Below are positions 22,392 through 30,711 of a DNA stretch of 42,328 nt, piece after piece (position 1 is the first letter of the stretch; each line of letters starts with the position of its first letter). Position numbers and translations under genes: made by a program. The stretch covers positions 1 to 42,328 of the forward strand of contig NZ_AYMQ01000098.1 of assembly GCF_000633355.1 (NCBI RefSeq), read 5' to 3'. Source of the stretch: Serratia sp. H1w. Lineage in GTDB: Bacteria; Pseudomonadota; Gammaproteobacteria; Enterobacterales; Enterobacteriaceae. The notes below the pieces were generated by a model that ran no database searches, was not told the DNA's origin, and was given only the letters and a program-made list of their open reading frames with translations.

Positions 22392-24629
22392 ATGGGCGGC
22401 GGTGGCGGTGGTGGCTCTCAGACGGTCGGGCATCGGTATTATATGTCCGTTCATATGGGAATATGTGCCGGAACGGTCGATGAAATCGTCGAGATCAAGG
22501 TGGGCGAGCGTACCGCCTGGAGCGGGAGCGTAACCCAATCGACAGAAATCTATATTGACCAGCCCGAACTGTTTGGTGGTGAGTCGATGGAAGGTGGGAT
22601 CCGGGGTAGCCTGGACGTGATGATGGGCGAGGACGATCAGCCTATCAACATGAATATCGTTAACCGCCTGGGCGGTATTGTGCCTGCATTCCGCCGTATG
22701 GTGACATTGTTCTATACCGGTCTGATTTGCTGTAACAACCCCTATCCGAAAGCCTGGGACGTGCGCGTTCGTCGTAATCTTAAAGGTTGGGACGGCGAGG
22801 TTTGGGAGCCTGGCCTTGCCGTGATACCGCTTACTGATCCGAACGACGAAACCGGCGCGGGGATCCATGCCGCTAATCCGGCGCATATCTTGTTCCAGTG
22901 CAACACAAACCGCGACTGGGGCCGCACTATTGATCGCACCAGGCTGGACCATAATGTCTATTTAAAAGCCGCTCAAACGTTGTTTAACGAGGGGTTTGGG
23001 TTGTGCCTGCGCTGGAGTCGTTCGGGCACCGTTAGCGAGTTTATCCAATCTGTCCTTAATCACATCGGTGGTGCCCAGTTTATTAGCCGTAAAACGGGCT
23101 TGCTCACACTTCAATTAATCCGTGATGACTATGACGTTAATACTTTGCCGACGTTCGACGCGATGAGCGGCCTACTCGGCATTGATGAGGACAGCACGTC
23201 ATCGGGTAACATCACAGCCAACGAGGTGATCGTTACTTTCCAAAGCCCGATTGATAATACTCCGCGCCAGGTTCGTGAGCGTAATATCGGTGCGATCCGT
23301 GCCGCTGGAACTGTTATTAGCACCAAGACTGATTACCCTGGAATACCTACCGCCGACCTGGCTCACCGCGTGGCCGCGCGTGATGTGCGGGCCAATACGT
23401 CAGGCATTCGTCGTTACAGTGTACGTTTAGACCGTCGCGGCTACGCCCTGGAGCCTGCCGGGGTATTTATTATTAAAGCCCCGGAGCGCGGGATCGAGAG
23501 CGTCGTGCTACGTGTTATCAGTATCGACTACGGCACATTATCAGCGGGTACAGTGACGGTCACCGCCACACAAGACGTTTTCGGGTTGCCTGTATCGGGG
23601 ATGTCGCAGCCGCAAAACCCAAACTGGACACCGCCCGACACCACCCCGCGCCCGGTTCCCTATCACCAGCTCTATGAGGCCAGCTACCGCGACCTGATGC
23701 TACCAGGCTTCAACAGTACGGTGGTTAATGATGAGGACTCTAGCGGCTACCTGGTATCACTTGGCGCACGACCAACCAGTCTTGCCCTCAATTACCAATT
23801 AGAGGCCAGGATTGCACCAGAGGAATATACCGTCCAGGGCGTCGGTAATTTTACGCCGTTCGGCCGTCTATCCGCTGACCTGGCAATATTAGAATCGGAT
23901 ACCTATATCACCGGACTAACCCAGGACTGGGGGTTAATAGTATCCGGTAGTGCGGCCTTATTAGGCGACGAACTGGTGCGCATTGATGCATTCGATCCAT
24001 TAACCGGCGCGATCACTTTTGGCCGGGGTTGTGTTGATACACAGCCTCGCCTCCATTTGGAAGGGACCATGATATGGTTCTATCAAAACTATAATGGCTT
24101 TAGTGGTTCAGCTTGGTGGAGCGGATTAATTATTGATGCACGTATGCGCACCCGTACCAGCTCCGCATTACTATCTGCGGACGATGCGCCGGTTGATTCC
24201 ATCACCATGAATAATCGAGCACGTCGCCCCTACTTACCAGGGCGCATTCAATTTAATGGCATAGATTACCCTGCATCGGTTGAGAAGTCCGACAGTTATT
24301 TATTGAGTTGGGCGCACCGTGATAGAAGAATGCAAGCCGAGCAATTAATTGATTGCACCTTTGGAAATATCGGACCAGAAACCGGCGTTGAATATCATGT
24401 TACGGTGCTTGATGAAGATGGTGCAATCGCCTGGGAAACGACCACTGTCGAAAACTCGGTTGATATACCTTATCTTACTATTTCGGATCCACTTGGATTA
24501 CTGAACCTCACTCCACACACGGTAACGCTAGCGGCTACCCGTGATGGTTTAGACTCGCTGCAATCCTACAGCGTGCAGTTACCACCAGGCTACATTTCCA
24601 TTTTTGAGGAAATCGGAGCGGCCCTATGA
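22392..24629 (+). CDS. tail tip attachment protein (J-like)
   Basis: 745 residues starting MGGGGGGGSQTVGH, the Gly-rich N-terminus common to this class of tip proteins in B3-like and related siphoviruses. Hub-type beta domains follow (about 20-400; TAWSGSVTQSTEIYIDQPEL, LIRDDYD, then TANEVIVTF). A C-terminal part (about 420-745) has fibronectin-like strand patterns ending in YSVQLPPGYISIFEE. Lambda J-type proteins form the tail tip and contact the host receptor. The gene is followed, with a 4-base overlap, by the second tail-tube-like gene. Confidence 0.85.
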   Translation: MGGGGGGGSQTVGHRYYMSVHMGICAGTVDEIVEIKVGERTAWSGSVTQSTEIYIDQPELFGGESMEGGIRGSLDVMMGEDDQPINMNIVNRLGGIVPAFRRMVTLFYTGLICCNNPYPKAWDVRVRRNLKGWDGEVWEPGLAVIPLTDPNDETGAGIHAANPAHILFQCNTNRDWGRTIDRTRLDHNVYLKAAQTLFNEGFGLCLRWSRSGTVSEFIQSVLNHIGGAQFISRKTGLLTLQLIRDDYDVNTLPTFDAMSGLLGIDEDSTSSGNITANEVIVTFQSPIDNTPRQVRERNIGAIRAAGTVISTKTDYPGIPTADLAHRVAARDVRANTSGIRRYSVRLDRRGYALEPAGVFIIKAPERGIESVVLRVISIDYGTLSAGTVTVTATQDVFGLPVSGMSQPQNPNWTPPDTTPRPVPYHQLYEASYRDLMLPGFNSTVVNDEDSSGYLVSLGARPTSLALNYQLEARIAPEEYTVQGVGNFTPFGRLSADLAILESDTYITGLTQDWGLIVSGSAALLGDELVRIDAFDPLTGAITFGRGCVDTQPRLHLEGTMIWFYQNYNGFSGSAWWSGLIIDARMRTRTSSALLSADDAPVDSITMNNRARRPYLPGRIQFNGIDYPASVEKSDSYLLSWAHRDRRMQAEQLIDCTFGNIGPETGVEYHVTVLDEDGAIAWETTTVENSVDIPYLTISDPLGLLNLTPHTVTLAATRDGLDSLQSYSVQLPPGYISIFEEIGAAL

Positions 24630-25453
24630 AAAATGAAACGTACTATTACGGGCAGGGGAAACTATTCATTGCACCACGCACCAATGATGGACGTCCTGGT
24701 GCCTGGCGCTGGGTGGGTGACGTTTCAAGCCTGAATATTGCGTTAACAGCAGATTATAAAAGCAAACATATTAGCCAGGGCGGAAAGCGTGGTTTAGTAC
24801 AACGACATAAAATAGCCGAGTCAGCCACGCTAACTGCGGTTTGGCATGAGATTATCAGTGAAAACCTGTCTGTTTATTTGCATGGCATTCATGAACAAGT
24901 GTCAGCAAAGAAAGCAAACACGACATTTACAGGAGTCATTAATGCCGGTGACCGCTACACACTGGATTATCCCGGCGTGTGGGATGTTTTAATTCCAGGT
25001 CTAACGTTGGGCTTGGATTATACCGTTGACGCGATGTGGGGTGCTATAGAGTTTTTAAAAGCCCCTAACATAAAACCGCTTACAGTGCATTATAAACACT
25101 CAGGCAGTGCTAACACGGCTATTTATACCCACGACCCACTCGAAGTGGCCGTGCGTTATGAAGGGATAAACCTAGCCGAGCAAGGCGATAGCGTGATTGT
25201 AGAATTATATCGCGTTGATTTTGACCCGGCCACGTTGATTGAGCTAATCAACAATGCTAATGAATTGCCCGGCGTTAATACTACGGGGACATTATTGTTA
25301 GATACGCTAAAATCCCCGCATGACGTTATGGGGCAGTATGGGCGTGTAATTACCATGACTGAAATGATATCAATTCATACCAGGTTAAATCCAATTTACA
25401 CCACTGGCGGTGTCGGTGGCGAGTTTACGACTATTTACCCGAAAGCACTATAG
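24626..25453 (+). CDS. second tail-tube-like paralogue, in the fibre region
   Basis: 275 residues, plainly related to the protein at 15304-16059. Shared blocks are ETYYYGQG, WVGDVS-L, WHE near residue 75, INLAE-G--V-VEL, FDPA--IELINN-NEL and TT--LL-D near the end. The divergence is large and the last 25 residues (about 250-275, ending TTIYPKAL) are new. Placed between the tip protein and the tailspike, it is not where a tube subunit is usually encoded. It may be a tip-specific ring or a spike adaptor that uses the tube fold. Confidence 0.75.
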   Translation: MKNETYYYGQGKLFIAPRTNDGRPGAWRWVGDVSSLNIALTADYKSKHISQGGKRGLVQRHKIAESATLTAVWHEIISENLSVYLHGIHEQVSAKKANTTFTGVINAGDRYTLDYPGVWDVLIPGLTLGLDYTVDAMWGAIEFLKAPNIKPLTVHYKHSGSANTAIYTHDPLEVAVRYEGINLAEQGDSVIVELYRVDFDPATLIELINNANELPGVNTTGTLLLDTLKSPHDVMGQYGRVITMTEMISIHTRLNPIYTTGGVGGEFTTIYPKAL

Positions 25454-25462
25454 AGAAAAATT

Positions 25463-27016
25463 ATGGCTAACAATATGTACTATTCAATATTAACAACGGT
25501 CGGGACTGAAAAACTTGCCCAAGCCATAATTACCGAAATCCCGGTAAAAATCACGACAATTGCAGTCGGTGATGGTAATGGGCAGTATTACCAACCAACA
25601 GTAGATCAGACTCAGCTTAAGCGTGAAACTTGGCGCGGTGGCATTAATGATTTACGTGATGTCGAGGATGCAGCCAATCATGTATTGGCTGAAGGTATAG
25701 TCCCTTCGACAGTTGGTGGGTGGACTGTTCGCGAGATAGGATTGTTTGATGATTCAGGTGATTTAATAGCCATCGGTAATTATCCTGATACTATCAAACC
25801 GTTACCAACATCGGGTTCAGGTAAGCAACTCTATATTCAAATCATTCTTGTAATAGATAATGTTGCCGCACTAGAGCTGATTGTAAATGATGATATTGTC
25901 ATTGCAAGTAGGAAGTATGTTGATGATGAAATTATCAAGGTAACCCTAAACTTAACGCGTATGTTTGCTGCACCCGATGGTCTAAAACACATCGGGCGGT
26001 GTAAAAATATAGCGCAACTTAGAACTATTACACCGACCTTTGATGGGCAAAAAATAGATGTCGCGGCGCATACTAGCGATAAAGATAATGGGAGTGGATA
26101 TTTTTATTATGATGCATCTGACTCAACCACCAGTGATGATGATGGCTTTACCTGTGTTGTTCTATCTAATGGTATGCGCTGGAAACGAAAGATTTTACAT
26201 GACCTTTATGTGGAGTGGTCCGGTATTGATACAACTGGATTAGTTGATATTTCCGCAAGGTTTCAGCAATTACTCGACGTTGCTGCTAAATTCAGCACAA
26301 CAGCCAATGGCGTGACAACCAAAGCTATTTTGCACTTGAACGGTAATTTAAAAATAGCCTCAACGCGAACATTTGACGCTAGCAAGGTTGCCCTGCAAGG
26401 TCCAGGGACTGTCTATGTTGATCCTGCTGGCGTGTATTTAACTGGTTATGCATTTATGCTGACCAGCTCAACTGGAACCGCACTGGCTTCTTACACCAAT
26501 AAAACAACGCCCGTGCTTAAGGATTTGATGTTTACTTCTGATGGCAAAGTAGTCGATTTACTTTATGGCATAAATACAACTGGCGATGCGAACAATAACC
26601 CAGCGGCGTTACAAACAGTGTTTAACTGCCAATTCAAAGGTTTTAATACGGTATACAGCAATGGGACAGGCGGTTGGGGTTGGGTATGGTATGCCAGCGG
26701 GTGCAATAGCTGTAATCATTGGATGAACATAACCGCCCAGCCAGATACCTATGAGCGATTCTCTTTTGATAGTTGCATCTTCCAAAATGGTGGATATGCC
26801 TTTTTACTCGATAATCCGGACGGTAAAATTTACTGGCATAAAGGCTCCATGGATTATTGTGATGGTGCGGCAGTTATCACGCGCGGATTCATGGAAATTA
26901 ACTCGCACATTGAGTTCTCATACCGTACATTACCTTTTATCGATTTTAAAGGACCAAATACTCACGCTGTTGTTAGTGGTCTTGCTGCAATTAGGTTAAA
27001 TACAACAACCAAATAA
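25463..27016 (+). CDS. tailspike/tail fibre, N-terminal part, ended by an in-frame TAA
   Basis: 517 residues. Residues about 1-150 are the tail-collar fibre N-terminal domain (DUF3751 type: YYSILTTVGTEKLAQAI, then VGGWTVREIGLFDDSGDLI, IGNYPD), which fixes fibres to the tail. From about 190 it changes to a beta-helix-like spike (RFQQLLDVAAKFS, many short strands with Asn/Gly turns), suggesting a polysaccharide-binding or -degrading spike. The frame ends at TAA (27014-27016) but stays open afterwards to 27646. Composition looks more AT-rich than the head genes, common for exchanged host-range genes. Confidence 0.8.
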   Translation: MANNMYYSILTTVGTEKLAQAIITEIPVKITTIAVGDGNGQYYQPTVDQTQLKRETWRGGINDLRDVEDAANHVLAEGIVPSTVGGWTVREIGLFDDSGDLIAIGNYPDTIKPLPTSGSGKQLYIQIILVIDNVAALELIVNDDIVIASRKYVDDEIIKVTLNLTRMFAAPDGLKHIGRCKNIAQLRTITPTFDGQKIDVAAHTSDKDNGSGYFYYDASDSTTSDDDGFTCVVLSNGMRWKRKILHDLYVEWSGIDTTGLVDISARFQQLLDVAAKFSTTANGVTTKAILHLNGNLKIASTRTFDASKVALQGPGTVYVDPAGVYLTGYAFMLTSSTGTALASYTNKTTPVLKDLMFTSDGKVVDLLYGINTTGDANNNPAALQTVFNCQFKGFNTVYSNGTGGWGWVWYASGCNSCNHWMNITAQPDTYERFSFDSCIFQNGGYAFLLDNPDGKIYWHKGSMDYCDGAAVITRGFMEINSHIEFSYRTLPFIDFKGPNTHAVVSGLAAIRLNTTTK

Positions 27017-27646
27017 AATTTATTTAAGCAGTACGCACCTAATCAGGTGACCTTGAAAGACATTGATATTATTTCAGATGGTATTAATATTTCATCCTGT
27101 GTTTTATCTAACATGCCCTATTTGAAAACCAATATTAACTTTACGAATGATGCCGCCAAGGCAATTGCGCTTTATGATGCTGACGGCTCACTTAAAGCGC
27201 CTGGAGTTTCCTCTGTTGAGTATGTTGTTACTGGGACGGGGCTTTCGTCAGTAATTAATGCTGATGGTTCGATCACACTAACGTCATCTGTGAACCCAGG
27301 CGGCAGTAAGGGATTGGACTTTTTCATCCCTATTATCGGACATACCCAAATCGGCGTTGAATGGTTTGGTTCTAATACATCATCTTTAAGTAGTGTGTTT
27401 GTGCAAAAACTCATTTGTACCCAAGCTGTCCGCATGACAGGCGCAACCTCTGTTGGGTTGATAACGGACAACTCAACCAGCGGCACTACATCGATCCCCG
27501 TAGGAGCATCAAACGTCCGAGGTAGTTCGGGCACAATATGGGCAACACCAAAGAGCGCGTTTTATCTCCGCTTGAGGTTTAACGCCGATAACATTGGGAG
27601 CGGTGACAGCTTCACTATTCACTCACTTAAACTGGTTAGCTGTTAG
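27017..27646 (+). pseudogene. C-terminal remainder of the tailspike, in frame after TAA
   Basis: The same frame continues for 209 codons without another stop. It reads as a spike C-terminus: short beta strands, Ser/Thr/Gly-rich repeats (VSSVEYVVTGTGL, NADGSITLTSSVNPGG) and a final compact domain (FYLRLRFNADNIGSG...HSLKLVSC). The only possible start is a TTG at 27047 with AGGTGA two bases before it, too close to be a normal ribosome site. Most likely one spike gene of about 727 codons was broken by a point mutation. Confidence 0.65.
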
Positions 27647-27654
27647 AGGTGAAC

Positions 27655-27834
27655 ATGAAAATTGATGATCTGGTGGTCTGCGTTTCCGATGTCAGCGCCA
27701 TCGAACTGAATGAAGGGGAAAGGTACATCGTAACCGAAGTAACCGGTGATGGTGGATTCATCAAGGTTAAAGGTATTGCTGGCCTGGAGTATACAGAGTT
27801 GTATTGCTCCTGGCGGTTCAAGCTTCTTGAATAA
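27655..27834 (+). CDS. small SH3-like moron protein at the right end
   Basis: 59 residues from the ATG at 27655 (AGAGG six bases before; a GTG at 27649 is also in frame). The sequence MKIDDLVVCVSDVSAIELN, then GERYIVTEV, GGFIKVKG and YCSWRFKLLE, alternates strands like a small SH3/KOW barrel. Similar small proteins are common near phage and plasmid ends, but their function is unknown. It is the last gene before the transposition end, the position of accessory genes such as mom in Mu. Confidence 0.6.
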   Translation: MKIDDLVVCVSDVSAIELNEGERYIVTEVTGDGGFIKVKGIAGLEYTELYCSWRFKLLE

Positions 27835-27847
27835 CTTTATTGCATTT

Positions 27848-27909
27848 GATTTTGCATAGCGCCTGGCGGCCGTGGCCTATGCAAAATCACCTGCAAATCT
27901 ATGCAAAAT
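27848..27909. repeat. right-end transposase-binding-site array (predicted)
   Basis: Seen: CTATGCAAAAT at 27877-27887 and 27899-27909, exactly 22 bases apart. A reversed copy ATTTTGCATAG lies at 27849-27859; with one more base on each side it forms a perfect 12-bp inverted repeat with 27877-27888. A weaker TGCAAAT is at 27892-27898. Known: MuA sites R1 and R2 are adjacent 22-bp units, with R1 starting about five bases from the end. On that spacing the phage ends at 27925 (CTACA). Host-like ydjH sequence begins at 27926, which agrees. Confidence 0.65.
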
Positions 27910-27925
27910 TGGCCGCCGCGCTACA

Positions 27926-28787
27926 TTATCCGCTTGAGCGGATTGCCATGACCATTGGCGGTGATGCGATTAACGAAGCGACCATCATTAGCCGCTTGGG
28001 GCACAAAACGGCGTTGATCAGCAAAATCGGTGATGATGCGCCAGGGCAGTTTATTCTGGCGGCATGTCAACGGGAAGGCATTGATATCCAAAGCCTCAAG
28101 CAGGATGCCGGCATCGATACTTCGATTAACGTTGGCTTGGTGACCGCAGATGGTGAACGCACTTTTGTCACCAACCGCAACGGCAGCCTATGGCAGCTCA
28201 ATATTGATGATATTGACTGCTCCAGGTTTAGTCAGGCACGGCTGTTATCGCTGGCCAGTATTTTTAACAGCCCGCGGCTAGACGGTAAGGCGCTGGAGTC
28301 AATCTTTGCCAAGGCCAAACAGCAGCACCTGATTATCTGTGCAGACATGATCAAGCCCAGGCTGAATGAAACGCTGGACGATATCCGCACCGCCTTGAGC
28401 TAAGTCGACTATCTGTTCCCGAACTATGAAGAAGCCTGTCTGCTGACGGGGGAAAGTGAACTTGCCGCCATTGCCGACCGTTTCCTGGCATGCGGGGTGA
28501 AAACGGTGGTGATCAAAACCGGTAGGCAAGGCTGTTATATCAAAAATAGTGAGTGCTTATTAACGGTCCCTGCGGTGCAGGGGATCAAGGCCATCGATAC
28601 TATCGGCGCCGGTGATAACTTTGCCTCCGGGTTTATTTCAGGCATTTTGACCGGCCAATCGCTGCTTGAATGTGCGCGCCTGGCTAATGCGACGGCGGCC
28701 GTTTCGGTGCAAAGCGTCGGTGCAACCACCGGCGTCAGAAATCGAGCACAGGTTGAAGCACAATTACGCAGCTATAAGGGAGAATGA
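27926..28787 (+). pseudogene. ydjH: YdjH-like PfkB sugar kinase, 5' end cut by the prophage and in-frame TAA
   Basis: From YPLERIAMTIGGDAINEAT onward the translation follows E. coli YdjH closely from memory, including TNRNGSLW, ICADMIKPRLNETLDD and the ATP/catalytic motif DTIGAGDNFASGF. About 30 N-terminal residues (first strand and sugar-binding part) are missing; the phage right end replaces them. A TAA at 28401-28403 stands where YdjH has Tyr (LS-Tyr-VDYLFPN), so the rest (28404-28787) is also cut off. The gene is certainly inactive as a full kinase. Known role: putative sugar kinase of the ydj cluster; substrate unsettled. Confidence 0.88.
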
Positions 28788-28791
28788 ATTA

Positions 28792-29769
28792 ATGAAAATG
28801 ATACCGCTAGGTAAAACCGGCTTAAAGATATCGCAAATGGGGCTAGGTACCTGGGCCATTGGTGGCGGCCCGGCCTGGAGTGGCGATCTGGATACCCAGG
28901 TGTGCCTTGATACGATCGAAGAGGCCTATCACTGCGGCATTAATCTTATCGATACCGCTCCCGGCTATAACTTCGGCAATAGTGAAGTTATCGTCGGTAA
29001 GGCATTAAAAAAATTAAATCGCGACCAGATTATTGTCGAAACCAAGTGCGGGATCGTTTGGGAACGCCAAGGCAGCCTGTTTAACAAGGTGGGTGACCGC
29101 CAGCTGTATAAGAACCTGACGTCGGAATCGATCCGGGAAGAAGTCGAGGTTAGCCTCAAGCGCCTGGGTACTGACTATATCGATATCTATATGACCCATT
29201 GGCAATCCGTCGAGCCTTGTTTTACGCCTATTTCTGAGACCATAGGCGCACTCAATGAGCTCAAGAAAGAGGGCAAGATCCGTTCTATCGGTGCTGCCAA
29301 CGTGGATATTCAGCATGTGGAAAGCTATCTGCAATATGGCGATCTGGATATCGTCCAGGCCAAGTACAGCATCCTGGACCGACAGATTGAACAAGATCTG
29401 CTGCCGCTGTGCGTTAAAAACGGCATAGTGTTGCAGGTGTATTCACCGCTTGAGCAGGGCTTGCTGACGGGAACGATCGCCAGGGATTATGTGCCAACCG
29501 GCGCGCGTGCCAATAAGGAGTGGTTCCAGCCGGGGAGGATGGGCAAGGTGATTGATATGCTGGAGCAGTGGCAACCCCTCTGTGACAAATACCAGTGCTC
29601 GGTACCGACGCTGGCGTTGGCATGGATCCTGGCCCAGAGCGAATATATCTCCATTCTCAGCGGTGCCACATCGCCGCAGCAGGTCAAAGAGAATGTTGCA
29701 GCGGCAGAGATCAATCTGGCCGCCGAGGATATTCTCTTGATGAGAAACATGGCTGAAGCATTGGGTTAA
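28792..29769 (+). CDS. ydjG: aldo-keto reductase YdjG
   Basis: 325 residues, an NAD(P)H-dependent TIM-barrel reductase. The catalytic tetrad is in place: Asp54 and Tyr59 in LIDTAPGY, Lys85 in ETKCG, His136 in MTHWQS. Cofactor-binding ILSGATSPQQVKENVAA is near the C-terminus. It resembles E. coli YdjG (for which methylglyoxal reductase activity is reported) and keeps its place between ydjH and ydjF. The ATG at 28792 follows GGGAG and lies five bases after the kinase stop, so it was in the kinase operon. After prophage insertion it needs a new promoter or read-through from the phage. Confidence 0.92.
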   Translation: MKMIPLGKTGLKISQMGLGTWAIGGGPAWSGDLDTQVCLDTIEEAYHCGINLIDTAPGYNFGNSEVIVGKALKKLNRDQIIVETKCGIVWERQGSLFNKVGDRQLYKNLTSESIREEVEVSLKRLGTDYIDIYMTHWQSVEPCFTPISETIGALNELKKEGKIRSIGAANVDIQHVESYLQYGDLDIVQAKYSILDRQIEQDLLPLCVKNGIVLQVYSPLEQGLLTGTIARDYVPTGARANKEWFQPGRMGKVIDMLEQWQPLCDKYQCSVPTLALAWILAQSEYISILSGATSPQQVKENVAAAEINLAAEDILLMRNMAEALG

Positions 29770-29828
29770 GCGCGATTAATGATCCGGTTTACCTCTGAAT
29801 CAACATAATAAACTGTGTTTCAAATGGT

Positions 29829-29848
29829 TATCTTTGATACCAAAGATA
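29829..29848. promoter_or_regulatory. palindrome before ydjF, candidate operator
   Basis: Seen: TATCTTTG, spacer ATAC, CAAAGATA; a perfect 8-bp dyad. It lies in the 134-bp gap between ydjG and ydjF, 56 bases before the GTG of ydjF, with a smaller GTATG/CATAC dyad directly after it (29851-29861). No T-run follows, so an operator is more likely than a terminator. DeoR-family regulators commonly bind near their own genes; the link to YdjF is inferred. Confidence 0.5.
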
Positions 29849-29903
29849 GCGTATGGCATACTTATTGGCTTGTTATCTAATGGACTTAAACAGGGGTAAA
29901 CAC

Positions 29904-30662
29904 GTGTCAGCCAGAGATCGCCTTCAGACAATTAAGCAAATGGTAACCAACGATAAGAAGGTTACCGTTGCCCACTTAAGTACGCTTTTTCAGGTGACCG
30001 AAGAAACGATCCGTCGCGATCTGGAAAAACTTGAAGCCGAAGGGGTTGTCACGAGAACGTACGGCGGCGCGGTGTTAAATGCCAATAGCCTGTCGGATAA
30101 CTTACATTTTTATAAACGGGCCAAGTATTGCCTGGAAGAGAAAAAGGTCATCGCCTTGAAGGCATTGCCCTTTATTAAAAATAAAACCACCATGGCCGCC
30201 GACTCCAGCACCACGGTGATGGAGCTGCTAAAGCTGCTGAAGGACAGAAGCGACCTGACGCTACTGACTAATTCATCAGAAGCTTTTCATGAACTCGCGC
30301 AGTCTGAGATTAAAGTGGTTTCTACCGGTGGTGAATTTAATAAAAATACCCTCTCACTACAGGGCCGGATCACCAAAGAGGTCATCAGCAAGTATCATGT
30401 AGATATTATGGTGATGAGTTGTAAAGGGCTGGATATTCAAAATGGTGCGCTTGATTCGAATGAAGCCGAGGCGGAAATCAAGAAGACCATGATCAGGCAA
30501 TCGACCGAGGTCGCGCTGCTGATCGACCACTCCAAGTTCGACCGCAAAGCCTTTGTACGGTTGGTAGAGCTTGAGCATATCAACTACATCATTACCGATA
30601 GAAAACCCAGCGCCAAGTGGACTGCACTGTGCAATGAAAAAGGCATTCAGCTGATATTCTAA
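29904..30662 (+). CDS. ydjF: DeoR-family transcriptional regulator YdjF
   Basis: 252 residues from the GTG at 29904. It is chosen because AGGGG lies about seven bases before it and the length equals that I recall for E. coli YdjF; an ATG at 29880 lacks a good site. The helix-turn-helix is at about 20-45 (KVTVAHLSTLFQVTEETIRRD, cut here at its ends: VTVAHLSTLF, ETIRRDLEKLE). The DeoR effector domain follows (LLTNSSEAFHELA, VSTGGEFN, DIMVMSCKGLD, LLIDHSKFDRKAF). Phosphorylated sugars usually release such repressors. It probably controls the ydj cluster. A dyad at 29829 is a candidate site. Confidence 0.9.
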   Translation: MSARDRLQTIKQMVTNDKKVTVAHLSTLFQVTEETIRRDLEKLEAEGVVTRTYGGAVLNANSLSDNLHFYKRAKYCLEEKKVIALKALPFIKNKTTMAADSSTTVMELLKLLKDRSDLTLLTNSSEAFHELAQSEIKVVSTGGEFNKNTLSLQGRITKEVISKYHVDIMVMSCKGLDIQNGALDSNEAEAEIKKTMIRQSTEVALLIDHSKFDRKAFVRLVELEHINYIITDRKPSAKWTALCNEKGIQLIF

Positions 30663-30711
30663 GCTGGCCGTGTTCGGGGTGTGTTGATATTAATTATTAT
30701 TCGATTGTTGC

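Larger units (their letters stand above)
1..27925 (+). mobile_element. Mu-like transposable prophage, right-hand ~28 kb
   Basis: Seen: an almost unbroken plus-strand series with Mu order (gemA, Mor/C, lysis, DUF1804, terminase, DUF935 portal, F, G, I/Z, T, DUF1320, DUF1834), then a siphovirus tail instead of Mu sheath and baseplate. The right end has 22-bp-spaced repeats and abuts a truncated host kinase gene. Known: Mu-type phages replicate by transposition, end in TG...CA and duplicate 5 bp of target. Inferred: terminus at 27925 within a few bases. The left end, repressor and transposase genes are outside the window, so activity cannot be judged. In-frame stops in F and the tailspike suggest it is defective. 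Confidence 0.93.

Noticed and set aside
22314-22952. Minus-strand frame of 212 codons opposite the tip gene
   Set aside because: Shadow of the tip gene's codon pattern; composition (His/Thr/Ala-rich) is not protein-like.
27047-27646. An independent small gene after the tailspike
   Set aside because: Only a TTG start with an ill-spaced ribosome site, and the same frame as the spike; more likely the broken spike end.
27840-28403. A complete 187-residue kinase gene starting at 27840
   Set aside because: The first 28 codons are phage end DNA; kinase homology starts at about 27926 and ends at an in-frame TAA.
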